Source of the DNA: Cladopsammia gracilis
Lineage: Eukaryota > Cnidaria > Anthozoa > Scleractinia > Dendrophylliidae
Direction of reading: 5' to 3'
DNA length: 64,000 nucleotides
Assembly: GCA_022457155.1 (NCBI GenBank)
Contig: JAJGOT010000600.1
Coordinates: forward strand, 306,501 to 370,500
Within the stretch, counting starts at the first letter, position 1, and every line of letters starts with the position of its first letter. The translations under genes were made by a program, and so were the position numbers. Below the pieces are notes generated by a model. That model was not told where the DNA came from, searched no databases, and was given only the letters and a program-made list of their open reading frames with translations. Positions 43,153 to 54,578 of the stretch are shown here, one piece after another.

Positions 43153-46100
43153 GTTAATTAATTTGGTTCCCAGGGCGTTTCTCCTGACGTGAACAGAGCA
43201 GTAGTCTCCTACAGCCAGCGAGGGAAACTATTGGTGAAGCTGATTATACTCGGGTTATTTTGTTACAGTAGCTCTAAAGTTCTTGTTTTGTTGACGTTTT
43301 CAGGTTCAAACGCTCTCCTCGAACATTTTGTTGGTTCACAATCTTTTCTTGACCATCCCTTCCCTCCTAGTGACGCCACTGTGGGGACCCTGGACAGACA
43401 GAGGTGGTAAGCGAAAACCTGCTATGCACGTTGCTACTTTAGGCGCATGCCTAGAACTGACCGTGGCCTTGTTGGTGATGTATTTTGAGTGGTCCGTGTA
43501 CGTCCTCTACGTGTCCGCAGCCATTAGCGGTTTTTCGGGATCCGTAACGGTTTTGATGGCTGGAGCAACGTCATACTTAGCTGATATTTCAAGCGAGGAG
43601 GAGCGAGCTTTTCGAATAGGTGAGGCTAAAAGGACCAAGATAAAGTGCAAGCTTCGTCGGCAAATTACCAGACTTTAAGGTTATTTCTGTTGTCGTCGTT
43701 TTCTCCAGTGGGGTTTCAATTCGCTGAATTTTACTTCCTTACGATAAGCCTTTGTCGTTTATATTTTTGATATGTACATTTTAATGCCGCCACTGTTTGA
43801 GGCAAAATCTCGGTGTTATTTAATTCCATTCAACTAATTTATTGTTGTTTTTCATGCTACCATGTTTCCACCAATAGCGCAGCTCCACCGCTCGATATAT
43901 AAACTACACACAACCCACAATTCCATGATTCGCTCTGACGAATGGCTGGCGCTCGAAACGTCAGCTGTTTAAACCCTTACGCCAACCTTACCCAACTGGT
44001 TGAGGTAAGGTTGGGGTAAGGTTGGAACTAAAAAGTTTGGTCTTTGGTTTTAGTTTATCTGTTGAAAGTGTGGTCATCGATTCCAGACCTCTCATTTGCT
44101 GACGGCCTCAATACAATTTAAAAAAAACAAAAAAACAATACAAATAAGCTATACGGTGCATGGGGGGCGTCCTGTCCTTTATAACAAATTTAATTTCTTT
44201 TCAACAGCCGTTCTATACCTGCAAATTTTCCTTGCTGGAGTTATCAGCCAATTGACCAGCGGTTTGTGGGTGGACAACGTTGGATTTATCCCCTCCGCCT
44301 GGTTCATACTGGCCTGCTTCATTCTTGCTGGAGTCTGGGTACTATTCTGCGTGCCAGAAACTCCCAGAACAACCAACGACACCACAGTTCGATTCTTCAG
44401 CACTGAAAATATAAAGAGTTTCATCAACCTGTTCCGGAAACAACGAGAGCGGGCAGGACGGAAGAGCCTACTTTTGCTGCTGGTCTGTACTGGTGCCTTG
44501 TCTTTGGTTACTATCGGTCTTATAGCAGTTTTGTCGCTGTACCTTCTAAAAAGCCCTCTGTGTTGGAGTGCCACGTTGATGGGGTACTTTTTTGCGTTTG
44601 AAATGTTTATTCATGGTGTTGGAAGCGTGGCTGGTGTGAAGTACTTCGGGCGTTGCTTTAACGAGCTCACTGTTGCACGAATTGGCATGGTTTCTCTAGC
44701 GTTGTACTTGATTATGCTGTCCTTTTCGGATCGGACTTGGCTGGTTTTTGTTGGTAAGTAGATAACAGAACTGAAATCATGTTCAAGAATACATTGAAAG
44801 CTTTAGTCGAAACAAAGGTTATGTAAGGTCATGTTTTTGCCCATATTGCCATCAATTTTTTTTTTTTTTGACGTCTTCATTGCATGATACTGCAAAATCT
44901 CCTCCTTGGGCGATTAAGTGATCACTCTGTTTTTTTGTTTTTTAAAAATAAAAGACACGAACAGCCCAACTAAAAATCGCAAACCGAGAATGAACGAACG
45001 GAAGGCCAGCCAAAATGAGGCACAGAAAGTCAGAGCACAATTCAGAAAGGACAACTGAGCCCATGAATCACCGAACAACAAGGTGACCGGCAACCGAACG
45101 TAAAAACCAGCAAGCAAAAGAGAGAAGGACTGAACGAATCCTTCGTGCTAGAAGAAAAAGAATTGTAGTAAAGAAAGAAACCTTAATATGTGGCTAATGC
45201 TATCATTTATATTAAAACGTTAGAGTTTTACCCCAAATAATGTTTTAATACCTGTTGCAAACCTTTAATTTAAAATATTTGGACCAATGGGCGAAATAAT
45301 TCGTTTGTGTTAAACCGTAACATACAACAGAAAGTCCAAATATGTTTTTGTAAAAAGTAAAAGACACGAACAGCCGAACTCAAAATCGAGAACCGAGAAT
45401 CAACGAACGGAACGACAGCCAAAATGACGCACAGAAAATCAGGGAACATTTGACAGTTCAACTGAACCCATGAATCACCGAACGACAAGATGACCGACAA
45501 CCGAACGCAAAAACCAGCAAGCGAAAGAGAGAAGGACTGAACGAATCCTTTATTTTTGACGAAAAATAATTGTAGCAAAGAAAGAAACCTTAATATGCGG
45601 CATATCCTATTATTAAAATTAAAACATTAGAGTATTAGATTTTGATCCTAAATGTTTTATTACCTGTTGTAAACTTTTAATTTATAAATTTTTTTGAACT
45701 ATTGGGCGAGATAATTCGTTTGTGTCACAACGTAAACACACCAAAAAGCCAAACCAACTTTAAATTTGAAGAATTAAAACCTAACTGGACGAACACAAGA
45801 TAGCAAAAACTCGAACGAAAACGGAACAGTTTGGTGATAAATTTGGATTTTGAACTAATGTGTTGTACCTAAACATTAAAATTCATAAACATGCACTTTA
45901 GTGAGCTCACTAAAAACTTATTAATAGACAACACAGATTGATAATATGGAAATTTTTTATCTGCTTAGAAGGTCTGTTATTCTCCTCAGGGGCACAGTGA
46001 ACAGAGCCGGTAGAGAGATTAATTTTTAGCAAAACACTCCCGAAGTAATAATTATGCGTACGAGAGACAGGTAAACTCGCGATGAAATTGACGATTTATT

Positions 46101-48933
46101 TGCCAAATAAATTCGGTAGACTCTCTACCACACGTTTCAAACCGTGGTACCACAGCTGGCCCTACGTGTCTGAGCTGATTGATATCAATCTATGTAGTTT
46201 ATTTATATAGTAAAACAAGTCTTTTACCTTAAAGTGACTTGGCATTGAAAATGATTTGAGCTTTCTCCTTTGACTGATGCCGTGATTCCGTGGGCAAAAA
46301 ACTGCAGACCCTAATGATCAAACAGAAACTACAAGCCATGTTTTCGCCGTAGGTGCTCACAACATCGGCCGAAGACCAAAAGGCGTCGAGCTATCCGTAA
46401 ATAATAGTCAATTTCACTAAACAGCTAAACGCGGAGAAAAACACCATTGAGTCGTTTTGCCTTGTCTGCTCGCGACATTTGTTTGTACGCGCAATTTGAA
46501 TTCAAAAGATGGATAAGGACCTGGGACCGAGCGCGCGTAGATATGGAATTGATAGGTATTGTTAACATATATGAATAACAAAGAGCCACGAAAAGTTAAC
46601 GAGCCATGAGGTGCTTTCCCAGATTTATCCATCCGCGTTTACAGAAAGACTACATTGAGTAAACAATGCAGCTTTCAGTGACCACTCCCACATAATTGTG
46701 GGACAAGGAGTCAGTTTGTTGCTGGCTTGCTCCGAGAGTTTTCTTCTGGTCAGTCTTCAGTCCAACTCCCCCTAAAAAAACACTCGTCTGATCATTTCCC
46801 ATCGACAAAGAAATATATTGATTTATAATATGAATTTTGCTATCGGTCGCCTGCTATGCTAACCTAGCTTTTAAACTTCTTTTAGTGGCCGCAGTGGGCA
46901 TTTTCGTTTCTCTTCCTGATCCAATTATACAGGGTGGAATGTCAAGAATCGTAGGAGATGATGAACAAGGTAACAAATTCAGGGACTTTCCATATTTATA
47001 CCGTGTTATACAGTCAAATCTCCAGGAAGTGATCACCCAAAATGCGAAGTTAGGTGGTCGCTTACGGGAGGTGGTCGCTTAAGGGAGGTGGTCGCTTACC
47101 GGAGGTGGTCGCTTACCGGAGGTGGTCGCTTACCGGAGGTGGTCGCTTACGGGAGGTGGTCGCTTACCGGAGGTGGTCGCTTATGGGAGGTGGTCGCTTA
47201 AGGGAGGTGGTCGCTTAAGGGAGGTGGTCGCTTAAGGGAGGTGGTCGCTTACGGGAGGTGGTCCTTACGGGAGGTGTTCGCTTACGAGAGGTGGTCCTTA
47301 CGGAAGGTGGTCCTTACGGGAGATGGTCGCTTACGAGAGGTGGTCGCTTACGGGAGGTTGTCCCTCACGGGAGGTGGTCGCTTACGAGAGGTGGTCCTTA
47401 CGGGAGGTGGTCGCTTACGAGAGGTCAGAACACTGGGGTTCTTAACTTTGATTCATATGAAAATGTAGTAATTTGAATGTACAAAGCAACTATCACTTTG
47501 GAATGCTGTTGTGCATTGCATAATCGGCCATGTTCACGAAAAAACTTGCCAAAGACTGCAGAAACAATCGCTGCTTATTTACATATACATGTAACACTAA
47601 AAGCATTGTTTTTAATTTGGCCAACAGTCTCATGTAAAAATGGAGCTCATTATGGTTAAAAATACAATGACATTCTAAACAAGTGTTGGTGAGTTCATAA
47701 TCTGCTAGTTCAATTTATTGACATTTCTTCGTTGACATGGCGCAGTCAACATCAAGGTTTCGGCTGCCCAAAACTGCGGATGACGAAGAAATACGCTGCG
47801 AGCGAGCTATACCAAATAGCACAAAATAGCCCACAAGTGGGCTGCTAGTATTTTTGAGGAGTGGCAACGCGAAAGGACCGTTTTACAAACAACTAATACA
47901 TTGTAAGAGTTCAATATTGTAATGAAATGCGAATAAAACCAGTTTCTTGCTGTGACATGTGTTTGAAATTTGTTCTTACACTGCTAGCAGCTAAAGCTGG
48001 GGTTTCATTGGGTATCAAAACTCGTGCACCTGACCAAAGGCAATAATTGTATTGGCTTACAACCTTATGAATAATTAATGAGTTTGAGAACTATAATGAT
48101 TTGACTGGAAAAGTGGCCGCTTAAGAGAGGTGGTCGCTTACGTTCGCGAGAGGTGGTCGTACATGGAGATGCGGCTGTTTCTAACAAAGGAATTTATAAC
48201 ACCAAGGGTCTCACTATTGGATTTTCTTCTGTTAATTTTACAATGCAAGGAGGAGAAAATCAGCGGAGGTTTCGATGAGCTGACCGTTCTCTGCGTTTAC
48301 TTTCCAGGCGTCTTGTTTTCCGCTCATGGCATGGTTATCATTTTGTCGCAGCTCATCGGCAACGCATTGTTTAACAGTGTGTACCAGGCGACCCTCAGTA
48401 CATTCCCAGGCACGGTGTTCATACTGTGCGCTGTAGTGGTAGTAATTCCCTTTGTACTCGTCAGGTAGGCGTCATTTTTGATTCTCCTGAATTTTTCTTA
48501 GGGATAGAACCTTCTGTTTTTTATGGGAACGGGGAGGGCAGGGGGGTTTTTGAGCAGGTTTAGATCAATCCAAAATTGACCCCTGGCGAGAAAAGGGAGT
48601 TGAAGTAACCCACCAGGGTTACCCACTTATGAATAATCAAAAGATAATTTTTCAAATATTTTAAAGCTCCAACCAAGAGAAAATGATCTAGATTTAATAT
48701 ATTTTCTCTTGCTCCAATATCGGATTATTTCAATATTTCATTTGTCTTTAAAGTTAATCTGTAGTTCCTTTTGTCTTGATCTCAACAGTTTCATAGACTT
48801 GCCACCCATTAAAAACGACAACGAGACGACTGCAGAAAACCACAATTTTGAGAAAGACAAAGACAGCGTTCAGAATCAGATCCATGAAGTTGATCCAAAG
48901 GGAATCGCACATATGAAAACAACCGACGTGTGA
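42925..48933 (+). CDS. SLC46-like: SLC46-like MFS transporter copy C (complete, six coding exons)
   Basis: Predicted membrane carrier, paralogue of copy B. Exons 42925-43152, 43304-43619, 44208-44753, 46886-46969, 48308-48464 and 48789-48933 join in frame to 491 residues. Exon lengths and phases are identical to B. Hand comparison gives about 66 differences in 491 residues. Kept: VEPLV, NVS53, Cys60, WTDRGGKRKP, ADISS, PLCW (Cys300), DDEQG, VYQATL. As in B, positions aligned with SLC46A1 Glu185, His281 and Arg376 are non-identical. Introns are shorter than in B (intron 2 588 bp versus 4952 bp). Exon 1 uses a weaker donor (GAG|GTTAAT). No stop or frameshift; I take it as functional. Direction and spacing show a tandem array that could share or diverge in regulation, especially with a TTAA element upstream of C only. 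Confidence 0.85.
43304..43619 (+). CDS. SLC46-like: Copy C exon 2
   Basis: 316 nt; 13 replaced codons and 8 silent changes versus B by hand count. Confidence 0.88.
43935..43965 (+). ncRNA. Decayed hammerhead-like motif in intron 2 of C
   Basis: CTGACGA, extra A, imperfect helix II, GAAACGTC. The B counterpart (11833-11862) keeps helix II (GGGC/GCTC) but has lost GAAA. Confidence 0.35.
44208..44753 (+). CDS. SLC46-like: Copy C exon 3
   Basis: 546 nt; acceptor TTTCAACAG, donor GTTG|GTAAGT; open throughout. Confidence 0.9.
44930..45750. repeat. Two ~410-bp direct repeats in intron 3 of C
   Basis: AAAGACACGAACAGCC at about 44953 recurs about 410 bp later (45363). Both units include CGAACG-rich tracts and end near AATAATTCGTTTGTGT. 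Absent from B. Confidence 0.8.
45751..46700. other. Intron-3 DNA of copy C, unassigned
   Basis: AT-rich, no gene or clear repeat. Homology to B resumes at about 46715 (TTTGTTGCTGGCTTGCTCCG). Confidence 0.35.
46886..46969 (+). CDS. SLC46-like: Copy C exon 4
   Basis: 84 nt; encodes GIFVSLPDPIIQGGMSRIVG and DDEQ; donor CAAG|GTAACA. Confidence 0.85.
47009..48178. mobile_element. Interval between F3 (pogo-like) termini in intron 4 of C
   Basis: TACAGTCAAATCTCCAGG at the left and GGAGATGCGGCTGT at the right are inverted ends. Between them lie the minisatellite (47053-47425) and DNA shared with A and B. Either one element or two solo ends. Confidence 0.5.
47053..47425. repeat. 17-bp minisatellite, about 22 units (copy C intron 4)
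   Basis: Same GGTGGTCGCTTACGGGA unit as 20228-21036, about half as long. Confidence 0.95.
48308..48464 (+). CDS. SLC46-like: Copy C exon 5
   Basis: 157 nt; VLFSAHGMVIILSQLIGNAL and VYQATLSTFPGT; canonical splice sites. Confidence 0.88.
48789..48933 (+). CDS. SLC46-like: Copy C exon 6 with stop
   Basis: 145 nt; tail ends HMKTTDV, TGA. Confidence 0.88.
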
Positions 48934-49006
48934 ACTCTCTGTGAAGAAACGCTAGTCAGACCGTAAATAGCCTAACATATGTCGATTATAGATGTAGATA
49001 AATATA

Positions 49007-49676
49007 ACTTGTGTAGATTGTGAATAACTTGTGTGCTGTAAATTCGAGCATCTCGCTCAATGTCCCGTTCGCAATCAGTTCAGCACACACATTCTGGCCA
49101 TATATCGCATGAGGATTCCCGACCGCTAAATATTCACGAGAGTATTGTAATAATTGTGAAAACTTGTGAATAACTTGTGTGCTGTAAATTACACTTGTGA
49201 AAACTGTAATGGCTAGTCTGACAACTGTTGTTTCGTCGCTGCCAAGCGACTCTTCAGAGACCTTCCTGATATCTGGCAAACCCGTTGAGCATCTCGCTCA
49301 AAGTCCCGTTCGCAATCAGTTGTCAGACTAGCCATTACAGTTCTCACAAGTGTAATTTACAGCACACAAGTTATTCACAATCTACACAAGTTATTCACAA
49401 GTTTTCACAATTATTACAATGCTCTCGTGAATATTTAGCGATCGGGAATCCTTATGCGATATAAGGCCAGATTGCGTGTGCTGAACTGATTGCGAACGGG
49501 ACTTTGAGCGAGATGCTCAACGAGTTTGCCAGATATCAGGAAGGACTCTGAAGAGTCGCTTGGCAGCGATGAAACAACAGTTGTCAGACTAGCCATTACA
49601 GTTTTCACAAGTGTAATTTACAGCACTCAAGTTATTCACAATCTACACAAGTTATTCACAAGTTTTCACAATTATT
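49007..49676. mobile_element. Private ~670-bp foldback insertion downstream of copy C
   Basis: Target duplication AGATAAATATA on both sides (ending 49006; starting 49677). Interior is nested inverted repeats of ACTTGTGAATAACTTGTG and GAGCATCTCGCTCAA. A and B read through at 4829 and 25258. Confidence 0.8.
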
Positions 49677-49837
49677 AGATAAATATAGATGTAGCATTTT
49701 CTTGATTTTAACCGCTATTTCTCTGTTAAGTGCAGGTCCTCAAATACTAGGCAACCCCTTAAAAATTGTCATGAAATCTGTAATAATAACAAAAATTTCC
49801 ACCTAAAGAGCAGTCATGAAGGATGCGCTTCAGCAAT

Positions 49838-49997
49838 AGACAATTTTCGTATTCTCGGTATTGAACTGGAACTAGCTTGCAGTGGAGGCTCATGCGGGGG
49901 AAAATCATTAAAAATATTTGCATGTGAAAAGAATGCCCCGCATGAGCCTCGTCTGCAAGCTAGTTCCAGTTCAATACCGAGAATACGAATATCGTCT
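49838..49997. mobile_element. Hairpin element H1 (copy C)
   Basis: Same insertion point as 5041-5184, with a slightly longer loop. Confidence 0.75.
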
Positions 49998-50124
49998 ATT
50001 GTTCCAGATTTCGGCGGCCATATTGTGAATGATAGTCGTGCAAACGCGGCGAGTGTGTCCACGCTTTTTGGTAGTCTGGTTTGGGGCAAGAAATGCTTAT
50101 TATTACTAGAAGTATTCATGGATT

Positions 50125-50267
50125 AGAGTGATTTTCCTCAGACCGTGAAATAGTTAGTACACTATTAGAGGTTAGTAGATCTTAATTGCATTGTTTTATT
50201 TTGTGTCTATTTGACTATTATACACTAACTACTAGAAACTGTTTCACGGTCTGAGGAAAATCACTCT
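50125..50267. mobile_element. Hairpin H2 arms (copy C)
   Basis: Same as 5314-5456. Confidence 0.65.
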
Positions 50268-50479
50268 ATGAAGTGCACATTTTTATTATAAATCACGTTG
50301 TAAATAGGGTTGATGCCACACTCTTCGATTACCCTTTACCTGCTAATTAGAAAATGAAGCAAACGTACGCTTAAGGTAAACCAAATTTGAAATCTTACAA
50401 CAAACAGTAAACAATACTGTTACCATATTACCGTATTTTAACAAGCATATAACTGATTGTATGCTTTATTCTATTTTTA

Positions 50480-51210
50480 TCAGAGGCGGATCCAGGGGGG
50501 GGGGGGGAGGGGGTGGATTGGGTGGCTAGCCACCCCCCTTTAGACCATCGGCAAGAGTTTCATTAAGGGCCGGGCAGTCGAGCACCAGGCAAACTGACCG
50601 GCTGTGAACACGATTTTGCCCGGCTGCTTTGAACATCTAAACCTTATTTTTTTCGCCAACAAGTTAAATAATTTACTAACTTGACCTTTTTGATGTGTGT
50701 TCTAAAAAATAAAGCATATTTCAACTTAAAAAACAACGAAGTTATTGCTTATTTACCTCCCGTTGCTCCCTGTACAGAAGAAACGTGACAAACAACTGAA
50801 ATCGCCTCACAATGCATTGCCAGCTTAGTGCTTTGCATTGTGTTCTGCATGATGTCACTGAGTTGCAAACAAGTTTCCACGTGTGTTATGGCGACCGGAA
50901 AAAGATCAGAACGGTCGATTAAACAATATTTTTGTACTCAACTTGACAACTTGATGTCTATGACTACAGATATCCGTATTCAGTTGATTGAACAAACAAA
51001 ATACAATGTTTCAAGCAACAGTAAGATGCGTAAGTTCGTGCTTCAAAATGCATCAGGAAAATGCATCTCCGGGAGACTAAATTTTAAAAAGTTCCCTGAG
51101 GGGCATACCCCCGGACCCCCCTTAGAAGGGAAGGGCCGAAGACCCTTAGCTTCCAATCATCTGCCCACCTACTCAAACTCATTGCCCTCCTGTTCAAAAT
51201 CTTAAAGGAC
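50480..51210 (+). mobile_element. Transposon remnant with GGCGGATCCAGGGG end
   Basis: Starts AGAGGCGGATCCAGGGGG; includes a short frame MATGKRSERSIKQYF reminiscent of the N-terminus of hAT or zinc-finger-MYM proteins, then a G/C-rich end (CATACCCCCGGACCCCCC). Too little coding sequence to classify. Confidence 0.35.
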
Positions 51211-51215
51211 CTTAA

Positions 51216-51935
51216 GGTTACAGTGTACCTTCAGATCGAAAATTTATTGAAAATTTTTTTTGGGCGTTAAAATAAAGTTTACAGAATGAACTTTCATCCA
51301 AAAAAAAAAATATCGAAAAATAGTGAAAATTGACGGAGAAATGACGGTATAACTTTTGTGGGCGGAGTTTGTTTATTAAGCGATATGTTTTTTTAAGCGC
51401 CGTTTTCTCAAAGTTAATTTTTCGCTTGTTGGGGACACTTTAAAGAGCTACAACTCAAAGGGAATTTGTTCGATTTTCCTTAAATTTGGACAGAAGCTAG
51501 GCTAACATATAATCAACAAAAACGTGTCGGCGAATTTCTTAATTCCGAAAACGTTTTTGTCAAGAGCCATTTCCGTGCGATTTTTCCAATTTTTTTTCTC
51601 CCCTTTTCGAAAATATTCTGTAACTTTTCACTGCAATTGAATATGGGAAATCGCCGACACGTTTTTTAAGCGCTTCGTGTCCGAAAACCCGAGAACAAAT
51701 CAAATTAGCAAAATGTAATAATCGCTTTGAGTTATAGCGTTTTAAAGCTGATTCGGACGTTCGAATTTAGACGTCGTAAAAAATTCGATAATTCATTTTA
51801 TTAGCAAATGGTTTCCATATTTAGATAGCCAGCTCTATAAGCTTTAATTTGATATCTGGGTTTAGGTATATTAAGTGTAATCGTAAGACGCTAGAGCTGT
51901 TATACTGGAGACACCCCCGAAGGTACACTGTAACT
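51216..51935. mobile_element. TTAA-type (piggyBac-like) MITE
   Basis: TTAA at 51212-51215 and 51936-51939; ends GGTTACAGTGTACCTTC inverted with one mismatch. 720 bp, non-coding. Confidence 0.75.
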
Positions 51936-52321
51936 TTAATGAAATCCCTGCATCGGCTTATTCATTTTGAAAACTCTTGAAGAGGTGAAGTATAGAAAAC
52001 AGTAGTCTGAAGCTATCAAAAATGACCTGATAACGGTTCGAACCTCGAGATGGAACCTCCAGCTCCAGCTCACCCCCTCTATTCCCATAGCTCCTACACA
52101 AACGTAGTCACGCAAAAAAATCATGTAACATGCCCTTGTACTCCTCTCTAACCCTTTCTTCTTTCCAAGCCAAACAGGGCTAACTTGTAGTCTATAGTGT
52201 ACAACTACTCACTTGTTAAGGGGAAGGGGGATAGTTTCTGTGTAACACCCAACTTACTCCTCTAACAAAAAAAGACTTCCTTTCGAACGCACTTATAATC
52301 CATGATTACTACTAGTTTTAA

Positions 52322-52502
52322 TGCACTATAGAGCAAAGTTTAAACTTAATTGCTGATTCGCACTTCACGTCATGTCAAAATTTCAAAAGCATTAAAGAAA
52401 ACAGATTTCAATTCCAAAATGTTTATGGAATTGTAGAGTTTAAAACTACACATCTGGGCCAAATTTTTAAGCGCAAGAGCATTTCGTTCAAGAGTTATAG
52501 CA
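52322..52502. repeat. Dispersed repeat R2, instance b
   Basis: Matches 27330-27510. Confidence 0.75.
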
Positions 52503-52569
52503 CAGATGAACCAAGCACAATATGCGAGTAGGGAAACTGGGTACTAGAATTGAGCTTTGTTTAGCTTTA

Positions 52570-52756
52570 TTAAAAATATTAAACAAACAGCGGTGATAAA
52601 CATTTTAAAAACATGCATTTTATGAATTTAACGTTTCGTATGCTAGTCAACATACATTTTCAAAAGTATAACCATTAAAATATGGGAAGAAATGCATGTT
52701 TTTAAAATGCATGTTTAAAATGTTTATCACCGCTGTTTGTTTAATATTTTTAATCA
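52570..52756. mobile_element. Hairpin element, ~47-bp arms
   Basis: Arms carry AACAAACAGCGGTGATAAAC and its complement, with TTTAAAAACATGCAT inward. Confidence 0.7.
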
Positions 52757-53181
52757 AGCTACGATGGCCGAAGACCAAGAGTTTATATGACACTTTGTTT
52801 AGCCTTGTTTTGCTTTGCAACATTTGCGAAAATTTCTGCACGAAATTTATAACTTTTCTCTTAAAAAGTACAAATTAACATGTAACCTGGTACGGTGTAT
52901 TTGTTTGTTCATTGGGTCCCTCCATGGCCTGTATTTGAGTATTTCCTTCCATGCGCTACATCACGTATAAATATAAGACAAGGTTGGAAAGTATTTTGGT
53001 CAAGTCGACGAGGCCGCGCAAGAAAACGCGGTCGATGAAATGCAAGAAAAACACACATTGTCCCTGTATCCCCGTATTAAACAAGATGGATAGTTGCGCC
53101 AACTTTTTCCGTAATTTTATTGCCAAGAACTCACATTTTCGAGACGCAACCCAACGCCTAACTTCACCATCTCGCTCGACG

Positions 53182-53296
53182 ATGGCGGCCATTAACCGTG
53201 AGGACGAAAAATGGCTAAAACCTCGATCCCGCGAGAAGATTTTCTCCCCCACTGCCGGTACGCAACGCCGACCATTTCAGCACGCGCCTCCACCGG
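53182..53296 (+). CDS. Possible first coding exon, unknown gene
   Basis: ATGGCGGCC in strong initiation context (ACGATGG), 38 codons beginning MAAINREDEKWLKPRSREKI, ending at a consensus donor GG|GTAAGT. No homologue recognised and no acceptor exon found downstream, so this is a weak call. Confidence 0.25.
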
Positions 53297-53338
53297 GTAA
53301 GTAAACTTTTCGCAGCAGTGAAAACCCCTTGAATAAAA

Positions 53339-53412
53339 ATGGTTTACACGGAGAATGCTATTAAGTTGAAGTTTGATCCGTTGCTTTCGTTTGCCGAAAC
53401 TTTCCTCTCTGG
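53339..53412 (+). CDS. Possible alternative first exon, unknown gene
   Basis: ATG in AAAATGG context, 24 codons beginning MVYTENAIKLKFDPLLSFAE, ending GG|GTAAGTAA, the same donor context as 53297. Could be an alternative start for the same transcript. No homologue recognised. Confidence 0.25.
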
Positions 53413-54225
53413 GTAAGTAAGATATTGTCTTAAACTTGTTCTGGAAGAAATAGGAAGCCGGTAGACATCTCAAGGGGGCTGTAAAAAAAATAATGTTCTG
53501 GCCATTTAAAAAAATGCAATCGATCGCCGCTAAATTAGACTTACAGATTCAGATGTTTGCATGTAAACAAAATTATTTTCAGCCTCTACCGCAAATTTGA
53601 AGCCCCTAAATCTCAACATCTTCATCTTTTGATATGTTTTGAAAGGTCGGCTATCGACTATAATTCTTGAAAGAAATATAAACAAGCGATTTCTGACATT
53701 GAGTTCCCTCTGAAAACTTTGAATTTTCGCCATGTTTTGCCTCAATATCAGTGATGCACTATTTTGCTTAACATGGCTTATTCAAAACAGTCAATGTTTT
53801 CGTGAACAGTGTAGGGCCTTATCAGTTAATAGAAAGGATGAGCTAATTATAACACCTTTGTTGAGCACGTAAGTTTTTACCGCGCCATATCGATCTCTTC
53901 GAAGGAAGGAACTGAAGAGAAGAAAACGCTGTACTGTTAAAAACCACACAACATAACCTTTGTTTTGATCCAACTCTGCTTTATCAAAAAACCTTCGCTA
54001 TAACCTTCGGCCTGACAACCGAAAAAAAAAATACAAAAAGCTGAGTTGCAAAAATTATCGTCGCAAGATTGACGAATTAACTTCGCCATTTCAACAATTT
54101 AATAATCATAGATAGTTATGTAAAATAGTTTTATTAATTCTAGTTGTAGCATCATTTAATTCAGTGTCCCCATTTAGTGGTTCTTTAACTGCTATTTTAG
54201 TTTTGACACTCAAATAAAGGTATCA
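53413..54225. other. No gene recognised
   Basis: AT-rich; the end (CACTCAAATAAAGGTATCAT before ATT repeats) looks like a retroelement 3' end. Confidence 0.35.

Positions 54226-54226
<1 letters not shown>

Positions 54227-54292
<66 letters not shown>
54227..54292. repeat. (ATT)n microsatellite, about 22 units
   Basis: Uninterrupted ATT repeat; possibly the tail of a retroelement. Confidence 0.95.
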
Positions 54293-54578
54293 TGCAGTAG
54301 TCCTTGGACTTCTCGTTTATATCTTTGTGTCCCACTTTAATAGGGACACAAACATGGCGGCCAAAACTTCAAAGTCTTAATTACACCAAAAATCTCATCA
54401 CAAAATATTTAATGCAATAAAAGTTCCATAAGCAACTTATCATCTTATTTATAAGTATCTATAATGCAAAAATAATTTTCAACTGATTCAATTTTGTTTA
54501 TTTTCACGGCTTATCTGAAACAGCGTGATGAATTGCGTGACACATGTAAAACCTTTACAAATCGGAAGCAAAACATCG

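Larger units (their letters stand above)
47600..50460 (+). repeat. Segmental duplication, 3' module of copy C
   Basis: Colinear with 2256-5660 and 23018-25680; lacks the TTAA element, carries H1 and H2 and a private foldback (49007-49676). Confidence 0.85.

Noticed and set aside
50828..51205. 125-codon frame taken as a gene
   Set aside because: Lies in a transposon remnant; only a short N-terminal motif looks protein-like and the rest is G/C-run translation.
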